A DNA stretch of 64,000 bases from an uncultured Pelagibacteraceae bacterium. Its GTDB lineage: Bacteria > Pseudomonadota > Alphaproteobacteria > Pelagibacterales > Pelagibacteraceae. The DNA is taken from contig CACJOA010000001.1 in assembly GCA_902594915.1 (NCBI GenBank), positions 78,832 to 142,831 of the forward strand, given 5' to 3'. The notes beneath the pieces were generated by a model. That model had not been told where the DNA came from, searched no databases, and saw nothing but the letters and a program-made list of their open reading frames with translations. This document shows positions 1 through 8,483 of the stretch, one piece after another; within the stretch, counting starts at the first letter, position 1; every line of letters begins with the position of its first letter. The translations under genes and the position numbers were made by a program.

Positions 1-648
1 TAAAACTTTATTGACATATGTTCTACTTCTTTGGGCGACAGTGTACCACTGAGGTCTGTTTTTAAGTTTAAATAGACCATGATTTTGAAAAAATTTTAGA
101 AAAAAATTCATAGGCATTTTACCTGCTTCATATGGTGGCATAGACCAAATTGCAGATACCATTGGTATAATGTGGTAATTAATAAAACCTTTGGACCATT
201 TATTTTTTTTTAAAAAATCATCTAAAGTTATTTTTTGATCAATTTCTGAGATATTGTCGCAAGTTTTATAAAATTTTAAAATATCAAAAAACATTTTGAG
301 AAATTCAATATTCAATAAGTTAGATTTGTTGGCAAAAATACCTGATAAACCTTTACCACAATACTCATAATTAGTGTCTTCTACAGAAACAGAAAATGAC
401 ATATCGCTTTTTTCAATTTCAATATCAATCTCTTTAAAAAAATTTATTAAATTTGGATATGTTTGATGATTAAATACAATAAATCCCACATCGACAGATA
501 TTTTTTTTTCATTAAGAATTGCATCAACGGTATAAGAGTGACCTCCAAAATGATTCTCTCTCTCAAAAAGATCTACATGATGATTTTTTGATAAATAATA
601 AGCTGCGCTTAAGCCTGATATACCTGAGCCAATTACAGCTACTTTCAT
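1..648 (-). CDS. FAD-dependent amine-oxidase-like protein (COG2907 type), C-terminus outside window
   Basis: This is a flavoprotein whose first 216 residues are visible; the gene runs off the left edge. It opens with a dinucleotide-binding fold, MKVAVIGSGISGLSAAYYLS, with the GxGxxG loop at residues 7-12. An acidic strand end and the FAD-contact motif ENHFGGHSYT follow at about residues 36-45. This layout is typical of the amine oxidase/protoporphyrinogen oxidase-like family COG2907. The start ATG lies 3 nt after the gcvP stop, so it is probably the last gene of the gcv operon. The substrate is unknown. In other bacteria relatives sit beside cyclopropane fatty acid genes, but no such neighbour is visible here. 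Confidence 0.8.
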   Translation of the reverse strand, partial: MKVAVIGSGISGLSAAYYLSKNHHVDLFERENHFGGHSYTVDAILNEKKISVDVGFIVFNHQTYPNLINFFKEIDIEIEKSDMSFSVSVEDTNYEYCGKGLSGIFANKSNLLNIEFLKMFFDILKFYKTCDNISEIDQKITLDDFLKKNKWSKGFINYHIIPMVSAIWSMPPYEAGKMPMNFFLKFFQNHGLFKLKNRPQWYTVAQRSRTYVNKVL

Positions 649-651
649 TAA

Positions 652-3522
652 TTAAGCTGCATCTTCTTTAAATTCATCCATACTAGGACAAGTACAAAAG
701 ATATTCTTATCTCCATAAACATTATCTACTCGCGCAACAGGTGGCCAAAATTTATTTAATTTTAAAAATTTAGCTGGATAAGCTGCTTCCTCTCTAGAAT
801 AATTGTGTTTCCAGTCATCTGAAGCAAGCTCCATATCTGTATGAGGAGCATTCTTAATCGGATTATCAGCTTTATCAAATTTTCCAGACTTAATTTTATC
901 TATTTCTTGTTTTATATTAATTAATGTGTCACAGAATCTATCAAGCTCTGATAAACTCTCACTTTCAGTGGGTTCAATCATCATAGTACCAGCAACTGGC
1001 CATGACATTGTTGGAGCATGAAACCCATAATCAATTAATCTTTTGGCAATATCTTCTTCAGTAACTCCAGTCTCAGACTTAATTGTTCTGATATCAATTA
1101 TACATTCATGCGCTACGTTACCTTTTGAACCTTTATATAAAATAGGAAAATGATCTTTAAGTCTATTAGCAATATAATTGGCATTCAAAATTGCAATTTT
1201 AGTTGCAAGTTTAAGTCCTTCAGACCCCATCATCTTAATGTACATCCATGAAATTGATAAAATACTTGAGCTTCCCCAAGGAGCAGCTGAAACTGCACCA
1301 ATTCCTGTTGCGGGCCCACAATCTTTGACAACTGGATGATTAGGCAGATATACTTGCAAATGTCTTTTACATGCAATCGGTCCCATTCCAGGTCCTCCTC
1401 CACCATGTGGGATACAAAATGTTTTATGTAAGTTAATATGACAAACATCTGGACCAAAATTTCCAGGTTTTGCGATTCCTACTAGGGCATTTAAATTTGC
1501 TCCATCCATATAAACTTGACCTCCGTGTTTATGAATTAAATCACAAATGTCTGATATTTTTTCCTCAAAAACTCCATGTGTGGATGGATAGGTGACCATT
1601 AGCGCTCCAAGATTTTCAGAATGTAATTCGGTTTTTTTCTTTAAATCTTCAAAATCAACATTTCCCTCTTTATCGCAATTAACTACAACAACTTTCATTC
1701 CGACCATTTGAGCACTTGCTGGATTAGTTCCATGTGCTGAACTTGGTATTAAACATATATTTCTATTATTATCGCCTCTATCTAGATGATATTTTCTTAT
1801 TACCATTAACCCTGCATATTCACCTTGAGCACCTGCATTGGGCTGAAGTGAAACTCCTGAAAAACCAGTAATTGATCTTAACCAATTTTTAAGATCTGTG
1901 AACATTGTTCTATATCCTTCCATTTGTTCAATAGGTACAAACGGATGAGGCTCTGCTAATTCTCTCCATGAAATAGGTATCATTTCTGCAGTAGCATTTA
2001 ATTTCATTGTACATGAGCCTAAGGCAATCATAGTTCGATTGAGAGCTATATCTTTGTCTTCTAACTTCTTAAGATATCTAAGCATTTCTGTTTCTGAATG
2101 ATATGAGTTAAAAACAGGATGTTCTAAATATTTAGAAGTTCTTAATAAATTTTTTGGTAGATTAGGTAAACTTACTGTAGGATCCTCTTTTTTAATGGAC
2201 TCCGCAGCGTTAAAAATTTTTAATAATTGATTTACTCTATAAACATTTTTCTTTTCATCAAAAGAAACAGCAAGCATTTCTGAATTTACTTTTCTAATAT
2301 TTACTTTTTGAACTAAAGCATTTTTAAAAATTTGATCAGTCTTTTCTTTAGTAATAATTGTTACAGTATCAAAAAAATAATCTGAATATAATTCATATCC
2401 AGATTGCTTTATTTTATCAGCAAAATTTTTTGCTAATTGAGATACTCTCTCAGAAATATTTCTTATTCCATTTGGACCATGATAAATAGCATATGCCGCA
2501 GAAACTATTGCTAATAAAGCCTGTGCAGTACAAATATTACTTGTAGCTTTATCTCTTCTGATATGTTGCTCTCTGGTCTGAAGTGATAACCTGTAAGCTT
2601 TATTTCCATGTCTATCTACTGAAACACCAACTATTCTTCCTGGCATAGATCTTTTATATTCATCTTTGGTAGCAAAAAAAGCTGCATGCGGTCCTCCATA
2701 ACCCATTGGAATACCGAACCTTTGAGAACTACCAACTGCAATATCAGCTCCAAGCTCTCTTGGTGTTTTTAGTTTAGCAAGAGCTAGAAGATCACATGCT
2801 AAAATTGCTTTACCATTTTTTTTATGAATCTTGCTTATTGCCTCACTTGGATCTTTAATATCACCTAAAGTTCCAGGATACTGTAAAATTCCACAAACAA
2901 TATCCTCTCTTAACTGTTCAAAAATTTTGTCCTCATTTCCAACAAGAACTTTTAGACCCATAGGCTCTGCTCTAGTTTGTATAACGTTAATTGTTTGTGG
3001 GTGACAATTTTCTGAGACAAAAACTAAATTACTGTCACTTTTATTTAGTCTGTGACTTAAACCCATAGCCTCTGCTGCAGCTGTGCCTTCATCAAGTAAA
3101 GATGCATTTGCAATATCCATTCCTGTAAAATCAACAATCATTTGTTGAAAGTTTAATAACATTTCTAATCTTCCTTGAGCTACCTCAGGCTGATAGGGTG
3201 TATAAGAAGTATACCAACCTGGATTTTCTAATATATTTCTTAAAATTACATATGGTGTATACGTTCCATAATAACCCATACCAATAAAATTTGAGTAAAT
3301 TTGATTTTTTTTTGAAATTGCTTTTAGTTTTCTTAACGCTTCATATTCCGAATTCGACTCACCAATATTGAGTTCGCCCTTAAACTGTATTTTTTCTGGC
3401 ACAGTATTTTCTATTAAATCATCCAGAGATTTATAATTTAGTTTTTTTAGCATTTTTAATTGATCCTCTTCTGAAGGACCGATATGTCTTTTTAAAAAAT
3501 CTTTTTGTGAATTTTGTAACAT
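652..3522 (-). CDS. gcvP: Glycine dehydrogenase (decarboxylating), P-protein
   Basis: The P-protein decarboxylates glycine with pyridoxal phosphate and passes the aminomethyl group to the lipoyl arm of GcvH. At 956 residues it is the fused single-chain form; many bacteria split it into two subunits. The PLP lysine is in the motif INLHKTF at about residue 700, followed by the glycine-rich loop HGGGGPGMGP. The N-terminal half carries GMGYYGTYTP and the C-terminal half PTESES. Its start overlaps the gcvH stop by one base (TAATG type), so it is translationally coupled in the order gcvT-gcvH-gcvP. An internal reading frame at 1230-1457 on the same strand is spurious. Confidence 0.98.
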   Translation of the reverse strand: MLQNSQKDFLKRHIGPSEEDQLKMLKKLNYKSLDDLIENTVPEKIQFKGELNIGESNSEYEALRKLKAISKKNQIYSNFIGMGYYGTYTPYVILRNILENPGWYTSYTPYQPEVAQGRLEMLLNFQQMIVDFTGMDIANASLLDEGTAAAEAMGLSHRLNKSDSNLVFVSENCHPQTINVIQTRAEPMGLKVLVGNEDKIFEQLREDIVCGILQYPGTLGDIKDPSEAISKIHKKNGKAILACDLLALAKLKTPRELGADIAVGSSQRFGIPMGYGGPHAAFFATKDEYKRSMPGRIVGVSVDRHGNKAYRLSLQTREQHIRRDKATSNICTAQALLAIVSAAYAIYHGPNGIRNISERVSQLAKNFADKIKQSGYELYSDYFFDTVTIITKEKTDQIFKNALVQKVNIRKVNSEMLAVSFDEKKNVYRVNQLLKIFNAAESIKKEDPTVSLPNLPKNLLRTSKYLEHPVFNSYHSETEMLRYLKKLEDKDIALNRTMIALGSCTMKLNATAEMIPISWRELAEPHPFVPIEQMEGYRTMFTDLKNWLRSITGFSGVSLQPNAGAQGEYAGLMVIRKYHLDRGDNNRNICLIPSSAHGTNPASAQMVGMKVVVVNCDKEGNVDFEDLKKKTELHSENLGALMVTYPSTHGVFEEKISDICDLIHKHGGQVYMDGANLNALVGIAKPGNFGPDVCHINLHKTFCIPHGGGGPGMGPIACKRHLQVYLPNHPVVKDCGPATGIGAVSAAPWGSSSILSISWMYIKMMGSEGLKLATKIAILNANYIANRLKDHFPILYKGSKGNVAHECIIDIRTIKSETGVTEEDIAKRLIDYGFHAPTMSWPVAGTMMIEPTESESLSELDRFCDTLINIKQEIDKIKSGKFDKADNPIKNAPHTDMELASDDWKHNYSREEAAYPAKFLKLNKFWPPVARVDNVYGDKNIFCTCPSMDEFKEDAA

Positions 3523-3902
3523 TATGCTGAGCTCTCCTTTGCAAATTTATCGTACTCATCTTTGTTCATTAAAGTATCCATCTCTGACTTATCTTTAATT
3601 TTCAATTTAAAGAACCAAGCAGAATTTTCTGGATCTTGATTTATTTTTGATGGGTCATCAACAATAGATTGATTTAAATCAACAACTTCGCCACTTACAG
3701 GCGTATATACATCACTTGCAGCTTTTGTCGATTCTACTACCCCTGCTGTTCCATCTTTTTCTACATTAGATCCTTTTTCTGGAAGTTCAGCAAAAACTAT
3801 ATCGCCTAGCATTTCTGTTGCATGTTTGGTTATCCCAATAGTGGCTATATCTCCCTCTAATTTAATCCACTCGTGCTCTTTAGAAAATTTTACTTCACTC
3901 AT
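3522..3902 (-). CDS. gcvH: Glycine cleavage system H protein
   Basis: The H-protein is the mobile lipoyl carrier of the glycine cleavage complex. It shuttles the aminomethyl group from GcvP to GcvT and electrons to dihydrolipoamide dehydrogenase. It has 126 residues, the normal size. The lipoylation lysine is Lys60 in [10 protein letters not shown], and the family signature [12 protein letters not shown] precedes it at about residues 33-44. Both ends overlap neighbours by a single base (TAATG junctions with gcvT and gcvP), implying coupled translation at a fixed ratio. No gene for the L-protein is in the window. Confidence 0.98.
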   Translation of the reverse strand: MSEVKFSKEHEWIKLEGDIATIGITKHATEMLGDIVFAELPEKGSNVEKDGTAGVVESTKAASDVYTPVSGEVVDLNQSIVDDPSKINQDPENSAWFFKLKIKDKSEMDTLMNKDEYDKFAKESSA

Positions 3903-5005
3903 TAATTAACTCCTTTTACATAACTTTTTTTGTAAAAAGGCAAACTACAAATTGTAGCTGGATGCTTTTTACCTCTAACCTCTAAAAATATTTTAGTATT
4001 TTTTTTTGAAAATTCATTTTCCACGTATCCCATGGCCACAGGGCCATTAACACTTGGTCCAAACGTTCCGCTTGTTATTTCACCAATTTCTAAATCGGAT
4101 TCATTATAAATTTTAGTTTTTTCTCTAGCGATTATTTTTCCCTCTGGCTTTATCCCTACTCTTATCTTGCTCACTCCATTGGTTAATTGTTTAGTTATTA
4201 TATCTGATCCAATAAAGTTTCCTTTTAAAATTCTCTCTTTTGAAATAGCCCATTTCAAATTTGCCTCAACTGGAGTCTTGTCTTTACTTAGTTCATGACC
4301 ATACAGGCATAGACCGGCTTCTAATCTTAAAGTATCTCTTGCTCCAAGACCAATTAATTTTGCACCTTTGTCAATTAATCTTCTTGTAAACCGGTCTGCA
4401 AATTCATTAGTTAGTGATACCTCGAAACCATCTTCACCTGTATATCCTGATCTCGTAACGTAAATGTTGTAATCGTCCAGTATAAACCAATTGCCTGACA
4501 TAAAATTTAAATTTTCAACACCTTGAATAACACTTTTTAAAATTTCTACAGATTTAGGACCCTGAATTGCGATTAGAGATCTTTCTTCATCTAAAATCAT
4601 TTTATATTTATCGTTCAATAGTTCTTTTAAAATTTTATAATCATTTTCTTTGCAAGCAGCGTTTAAAATAATTAAAAAACCATCTTTGATTTTAGTAATT
4701 ATTAAATCATCATAAATTCCAGCATTGTCACTCATTAAAAAACTATATTTTGAGTGGTTTAACTTTAAATTTTTTAGGTCCAATGGAAAAATTCTCTCTA
4801 AATCATTAACTAAATCCTCTTGGCCATAGATAAATAATTGACCCATATGCGAAACATCAAAAATACCGGAATGGTTTCTTGTGTATCTATGTTCTTCAAC
4901 AATACCCTCCGAATATTGAATTGGCATTTGGTATCCTGCAAATTCTACAAATTTTGCTTTGCTGGCCTGATGCAATTGATAAAGCGATGTTTTTTTTATA
5001 TCCAT
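3902..5005 (-). CDS. gcvT: Aminomethyltransferase, T-protein
   Basis: The T-protein transfers the methylene carbon of glycine to tetrahydrofolate, releasing ammonia. Family motifs include VSHMGQ near residue 50, [13 protein letters not shown] near 190 and [20 protein letters not shown] near 220. I place the start at ATG 5005 ([11 protein letters not shown], 367 aa). An in-frame ATG at 5023 exists, but it touches the 3' strand of riboswitch helix P1. The 5005 ATG has a purine-rich AAAAGAG ribosome site at 5011-5017 and gives the usual family N-terminus. This is the first gene of the riboswitch-controlled gcvTHP operon. Start-site confidence is about 0.75 and identity is near certain. Confidence 0.96.
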   Translation of the reverse strand: MDIKKTSLYQLHQASKAKFVEFAGYQMPIQYSEGIVEEHRYTRNHSGIFDVSHMGQLFIYGQEDLVNDLERIFPLDLKNLKLNHSKYSFLMSDNAGIYDDLIITKIKDGFLIILNAACKENDYKILKELLNDKYKMILDEERSLIAIQGPKSVEILKSVIQGVENLNFMSGNWFILDDYNIYVTRSGYTGEDGFEVSLTNEFADRFTRRLIDKGAKLIGLGARDTLRLEAGLCLYGHELSKDKTPVEANLKWAISKERILKGNFIGSDIITKQLTNGVSKIRVGIKPEGKIIAREKTKIYNESDLEIGEITSGTFGPSVNGPVAMGYVENEFSKKNTKIFLEVRGKKHPATICSLPFYKKSYVKGVN

Positions 5006-5088
5006 ATTAACTCTTTTACCCATCTGTATATTTGCCTGAGAGTTTTGCTCCTTCGGCGAGAACTTAATCTCTTTCCAGAGTTAATATG
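5003..5088 (-). promoter_or_regulatory. Expression platform: 12-nt anti-start pairing in the gcvT leader
   Basis: On the minus strand CATATTAACTCT (5088-5077), which is inter-aptamer linker plus the 5' side of aptamer-2 P1, is a perfect 12-nt complement of AGAGTTAATATG (5014-5003). The latter holds the ribosome site and the ATG at 5005. The linker arm overlaps the TCTG strand of P1, so the two pairings compete. This looks like a translational ON switch. The pairing is seen in sequence; the mechanism is inferred. Confidence 0.65.
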
Positions 5089-5163
5089 TTACGGTCCTTT
5101 TGCCTGAGAGATTCCTGGGCAGTTGCTCCTTCGGCGCTACAAATATGTAGTCTCTCCCGTAAA
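5024..5163 (-). ncRNA. Tandem glycine riboswitch (gcvT leader)
   Basis: Two consecutive glycine aptamers lie on the minus strand. Aptamer 1 spans about 5160-5091, closed by ACGG/CCGT. Aptamer 2 spans about 5080-5023, closed by TCTG (5079-5076) and CAGA (5026-5023). Each carries the conserved core GCCGAAGGAGCAA and CTCTCAGGCAAA. A leader GTTTACGG next to linker CCGTAAC can form the leader-linker helix known from tandem glycine riboswitches. Glycine riboswitches on gcvT are established, including in SAR11. Glycine binding most likely turns on gcvTHP. Confidence 0.95.
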
Positions 5164-5168
5164 CAAAC

Positions 5169-5196
5169 AATTTAATTCACCTGGCAAGGATGTCAA
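5169..5196 (-). promoter_or_regulatory. Promoter of the gcvTHP operon
   Basis: On the minus strand a perfect -35 box TTGACA (5196-5191) is followed after 16 nt by TAAATT (5174-5169). The predicted start near 5162 is the first base of the riboswitch leader. The -35 box overlaps the stop codon of the upstream DMT transporter gene (5193-5195). Confidence 0.6.
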
Positions 5197-6071
5197 TGAG
5201 AAATACTTTTTTTGTTTTTATTTAAAAGTGAGTAAAATTGAAGTAATACTGCTGACAAAATAATTGCTCCACCTAATAAACCATAAATTGAAGGTCTTTC
5301 ACTTACAAATAAAAATGCCCATATAGGTCCAAGAACTGACTCTGATAACATTATAATTCCAACCATTGCAGATGGTGTTGTTCGGGCCCCTATCGTTATA
5401 AAAATAAAACCAAAGCCAACTTGAAAAAAACCTGCCAAAAATCCTAAAAAAATATCATGCGGAGATATCAAAATCTTTGTTGATAATAAATATCCAATTA
5501 AACAAGAACTTAACCCAGCAATAAATTGTGCCGGAACCATATCCACAGTTGGAAATTTTCTAATAATCATAATTAATACAGCAAAAGTTATTGGCATTGT
5601 GAAAGCTGCTAAATTTCCAGATAATTCTCCTGGGGTTAACGAGTTTCCAATCATTAAAATCACTCCAGTCAATGCTAAGATTATAGAAAATAAAGTTAAT
5701 GAAGAAATTTTTTCTTTTAAAAAAAAATATCCAAATATAGCTAAAAAAATTATTTGAAGAGAGATGATGAAATTAGTGTTTGCTACAGTAGTATTATACA
5801 TTGCATATACATAGCCACAAAAACCAAACGATAATACTATTCCTCCTATAAAACCTTGAAATCCTGAGTCATGAAAAGCTTTAAAAGTTTTTTCTTTATA
5901 GCTAATAATTAAAAAAGTAAGTACTGTTAAAGAAAAAAATAAAGACCTCCAAAATAAAATCTGCCATAACGTTGCTCCTTCAAAAGATTTTACTATTAAT
6001 CCACCTGTACTCAAACTTAAAGCTCCTAAAAAGATTAATAGAGGTCCTGGCAAATTTTTTACAATTTTCAT
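5193..6071 (-). CDS. DMT-superfamily (EamA) transporter
   Basis: This is an integral membrane carrier of 292 residues with about ten hydrophobic helices arranged as two EamA repeats (roughly residues 10-140 and 150-285). It begins with the typical PGPLLIFLGALSLSTGGLIVKS helix. The family exports or imports small metabolites, and the substrate cannot be read from sequence. Its start overlaps the pxpC stop by 4 nt, so it is translated with the 5-oxoprolinase genes. A link to 5-oxoproline or glutamate movement is a reasonable guess only. Its stop codon lies inside the gcvT promoter. Confidence 0.9.
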   Translation of the reverse strand: MKIVKNLPGPLLIFLGALSLSTGGLIVKSFEGATLWQILFWRSLFFSLTVLTFLIISYKEKTFKAFHDSGFQGFIGGIVLSFGFCGYVYAMYNTTVANTNFIISLQIIFLAIFGYFFLKEKISSLTLFSIILALTGVILMIGNSLTPGELSGNLAAFTMPITFAVLIMIIRKFPTVDMVPAQFIAGLSSCLIGYLLSTKILISPHDIFLGFLAGFFQVGFGFIFITIGARTTPSAMVGIIMLSESVLGPIWAFLFVSERPSIYGLLGGAIILSAVLLQFYSLLNKNKKSISH

Positions 6072-7033
6072 TTTATTTGTGAAATCAAATTCTGAGTTTC
6101 CATCTCATACAACTTAAATAAAGTTTCTGCATCTTTTAATTCAATATTTGAAAATTTTATTTTTGAACCTGACGGGATTTGAACCAACTTATCATAATCA
6201 GCACTGATTATTACTCCAATTTTAGGATAACCTCCAATTGTACCGTGATCTGATAGCATAATAATTGGATTACCATCAGGAGGCACTTGCACAACTCCTT
6301 TCATCAAACCTTCAGATGTAATATTAGGATCTTTAATATTTTCGATTGTTAATCCCTCCAGCCTCATTCCCATACGATCAGATAATTTTGAAACTTTAAA
6401 ACTCTTCTCAAAAAAATTTTTTTTTCCTTGGTCTGAAAAATAATCAAAATTAGTTCCTTTAATTACTCTAATCTGTTCTATTTTTGTATTTATATAATTT
6501 AATTTAAGATTACTTAAATCTTTATTTATTCTTGAAATGTTTATTTTTTGATTTGTTTTTAATCTTTTCCCTTTATTTGCGCCTATAATTGCTTTTGTAT
6601 TAGTTGAACAACTCCTCCATTGATACTCTAAATCAAATTCTCCACTAATAGCAAGATAGCCATAAACAGATTTATTAGTTGATAAGATATCTAATTCATC
6701 ACCACTTTCTAAAGTAAAACAATTATAACATTCACCTTTAATATGATTTTGATTTTTCTTTATTTTAAAATTCACATCACCTGTAATAACAGCGCTTATT
6801 TTTTCTCCAAAGTATTTTAACAATGGTCCTTGGTAGGCAAATTCTATAACTTGCATATTAATTTCATTTCCTGCAATTTTATTAGCTAATAAAAAATTTC
6901 TGTTATCCATTGCGCCACTAATTGGAATTCCGATATGGTTAAGATTTTTTCGACCACTATCTTGAAAAGTAGAATTGATTCCAGATCTAATAATATGTAA
7001 ATAATTTTTATCCATAAAGTTTTTTGTATTCAT
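6068..7033 (-). CDS. pxpC: 5-oxoprolinase subunit C (biotin-dependent carboxyltransferase-like)
   Basis: PxpC works with PxpA and PxpB in ATP-dependent opening of 5-oxoproline (pyroglutamate) to glutamate, repairing spontaneously cyclised glutamate or glutamine. The protein has 321 residues and matches the AHS2/KipA family: near the N-terminus QDSGRKNLNHIGIPISGAMD, later GLTIENI and IIMLSDHGTIGGYPKIGVI. It overlaps pxpB by 26 nt upstream and the DMT transporter by 4 nt downstream, giving one compact unit. Older databases call the family allophanate hydrolase subunit 2 or KipA. Confidence 0.92.
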   Translation of the reverse strand: MNTKNFMDKNYLHIIRSGINSTFQDSGRKNLNHIGIPISGAMDNRNFLLANKIAGNEINMQVIEFAYQGPLLKYFGEKISAVITGDVNFKIKKNQNHIKGECYNCFTLESGDELDILSTNKSVYGYLAISGEFDLEYQWRSCSTNTKAIIGANKGKRLKTNQKINISRINKDLSNLKLNYINTKIEQIRVIKGTNFDYFSDQGKKNFFEKSFKVSKLSDRMGMRLEGLTIENIKDPNITSEGLMKGVVQVPPDGNPIIMLSDHGTIGGYPKIGVIISADYDKLVQIPSGSKIKFSNIELKDAETLFKLYEMETQNLISQIK

Positions 7034-7682
7034 CGATTGTTATTCTTTCAAATACAACTGTATCTCCAGGACTTATTAAATTAGGTTTATTCTCTTTAGA
7101 ACTATCAAAAATATTAAATGGTGTATTACCAATAATATTCCAACCTCCTGGACTTTCTGAGCTATAAATATTTGTAAATTGTTCTGTAATGCCAATAGAT
7201 CCTTTAGGCACTTTTACTCTTGGTGTTTCAAGACGTTTCAATCTAATTTTTTCATCTAAATCTCCTAAAAAAGGCATTCCAGCAATAAAACCTGTCATGT
7301 AGCAAAAATATTCATTATTAAAAAAGTTTTCATAAATTTTTTCACGGTCTAATTTTAATTTTTCACTTAATCTTTTTATATCTAGTGAAAAATTTTCTTC
7401 ACAACAAACAGGTATCTTTATTTTTTCTTTGGATAAATTTTCAAATAAATCTATTTCAACATTTTCGATTTTATTTTTAAGACTTTTGTAATCGGTTTTA
7501 TTAAGATCAAATGATATAATCAACTTATTATAAGATGGTGTTAAATTATTTATGCCATCAATTTTTGTCTTCTGAAGACTTTTAAAGTACTTTATTACCA
7601 TTGAGTTGGTATCTTTATTTACCTCTTTACCAAAGTCACAATATAATCCTGCGTCACCAAGATTTGATATATTTTTAATCAT
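7008..7682 (-). CDS. pxpB: 5-oxoprolinase subunit B
   Basis: PxpB is the AHS1/KipI-type partner of PxpC in 5-oxoprolinase. It has 224 residues, the usual size. The C-terminal signature PRVKVPKGSIGI followed by SSESPGGWNIIGNTP is diagnostic, and MTGFIAGMPFLGDL lies in the middle. The start ATG at 7682 faces the pxpA start only 21 bp away on the other strand, so the two transcription units share one tiny divergent region. There is no obvious Shine-Dalgarno sequence. Confidence 0.92.
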   Translation of the reverse strand: MIKNISNLGDAGLYCDFGKEVNKDTNSMVIKYFKSLQKTKIDGINNLTPSYNKLIISFDLNKTDYKSLKNKIENVEIDLFENLSKEKIKIPVCCEENFSLDIKRLSEKLKLDREKIYENFFNNEYFCYMTGFIAGMPFLGDLDEKIRLKRLETPRVKVPKGSIGITEQFTNIYSSESPGGWNIIGNTPFNIFDSSKENKPNLISPGDTVVFERITIDEYKKLYG

Positions 7683-7689
7683 GCCATGT

Positions 7690-7695
7690 TATACT
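7690..7695 (+). promoter_or_regulatory. Putative -10 box of pxpA (leaderless)
   Basis: TATACT lies 8 nt upstream of the chosen pxpA ATG (7704). A start near 7702 would leave a leader of about 2 nt, that is, an essentially leaderless mRNA. No convincing -35 box is visible. The call rests on the hexamer and on the lack of space. Confidence 0.35.
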
Positions 7696-7703
7696 TAACT
7701 ATT

Positions 7704-8483
7704 ATGAGTATTGAAATTAATATAAACTGTGATTTAGGTGAAAAATCAAAACATCATTCAAATAAAAACGACCCAGATTTATTAGAAATAGTAAATTCAG
7801 CTAATGTTGCTTGTGGTTATCATGCAGGAGATGAGGAAACAATGAGTCAGGTAATAGAAATTTCAAAAAAAAATGGTGTAAGCATTGGTGCTCATCCATC
7901 ATTTAACGATCCCGAAAACTTTGGAAGAGAGAGAATAAATTTATCTTCCTCTGAAATAAAAAAATTGATTATTGATCAATATGAAATTCTACAAAATATT
8001 GCAACAAATTATGGTGAAAATGTTACACACATAAAACCCCATGGTGCATTAAATAATATGGCATGTGAAGATATTGAATTATCTAATATACTTGCAAAAA
8101 CAATTAAAGAAATAAACAAAGAGATAATTTATTTAGTACCAACAGGGTCTAAAATGGAAATAGCAGCAAAAAAACAAGATATGAGAATAGCTTGTGAAAT
8201 ATTTGCAGATAGAAATTATGAAGATGATGGAAATTTAGTTTCAAGAAAAAAATCCAATGCCCTAATTACTGATCCAAATGAAGCAAAAAGACACGTTTTA
8301 ACCATGATTAAAAATCAGGCACTTAATTGTCACAGTGGAAAAAAAATTCCTTGTGAAATAGACTCTATATGCATACATGGCGATAATATAAGTTCATTAA
8401 ATACGGCTAAATCGTTAAAAAAACATTTACTAGATAATGGACTTTTGCTTAAACCTTTAAATAAAATGGAGAAATTTTTATAA
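7704..8483 (+). CDS. pxpA: 5-oxoprolinase subunit A (LamB/YcsF family)
   Basis: PxpA is the catalytic LamB/YcsF-family subunit of 5-oxoprolinase. The signature blocks are all present: ININCDLGE at the N-terminus, ANVACGYHAGDE, IGAHPSFND, HIKPHGALNN, CEIFADRNYEDDGNLVSRK and ICIHGDN. I use the ATG at 7704 (MSIEININCDLGE, 259 aa). An upstream in-frame ATG at 7686 would add six residues foreign to the family. It is divergent from pxpB and overlaps the next gene by one base (TAATG). Splitting pxpA from pxpBC on opposite strands is less common than a single pxpABC operon. Confidence 0.93.
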   Translation: MSIEININCDLGEKSKHHSNKNDPDLLEIVNSANVACGYHAGDEETMSQVIEISKKNGVSIGAHPSFNDPENFGRERINLSSSEIKKLIIDQYEILQNIATNYGENVTHIKPHGALNNMACEDIELSNILAKTIKEINKEIIYLVPTGSKMEIAAKKQDMRIACEIFADRNYEDDGNLVSRKKSNALITDPNEAKRHVLTMIKNQALNCHSGKKIPCEIDSICIHGDNISSLNTAKSLKKHLLDNGLLLKPLNKMEKFL

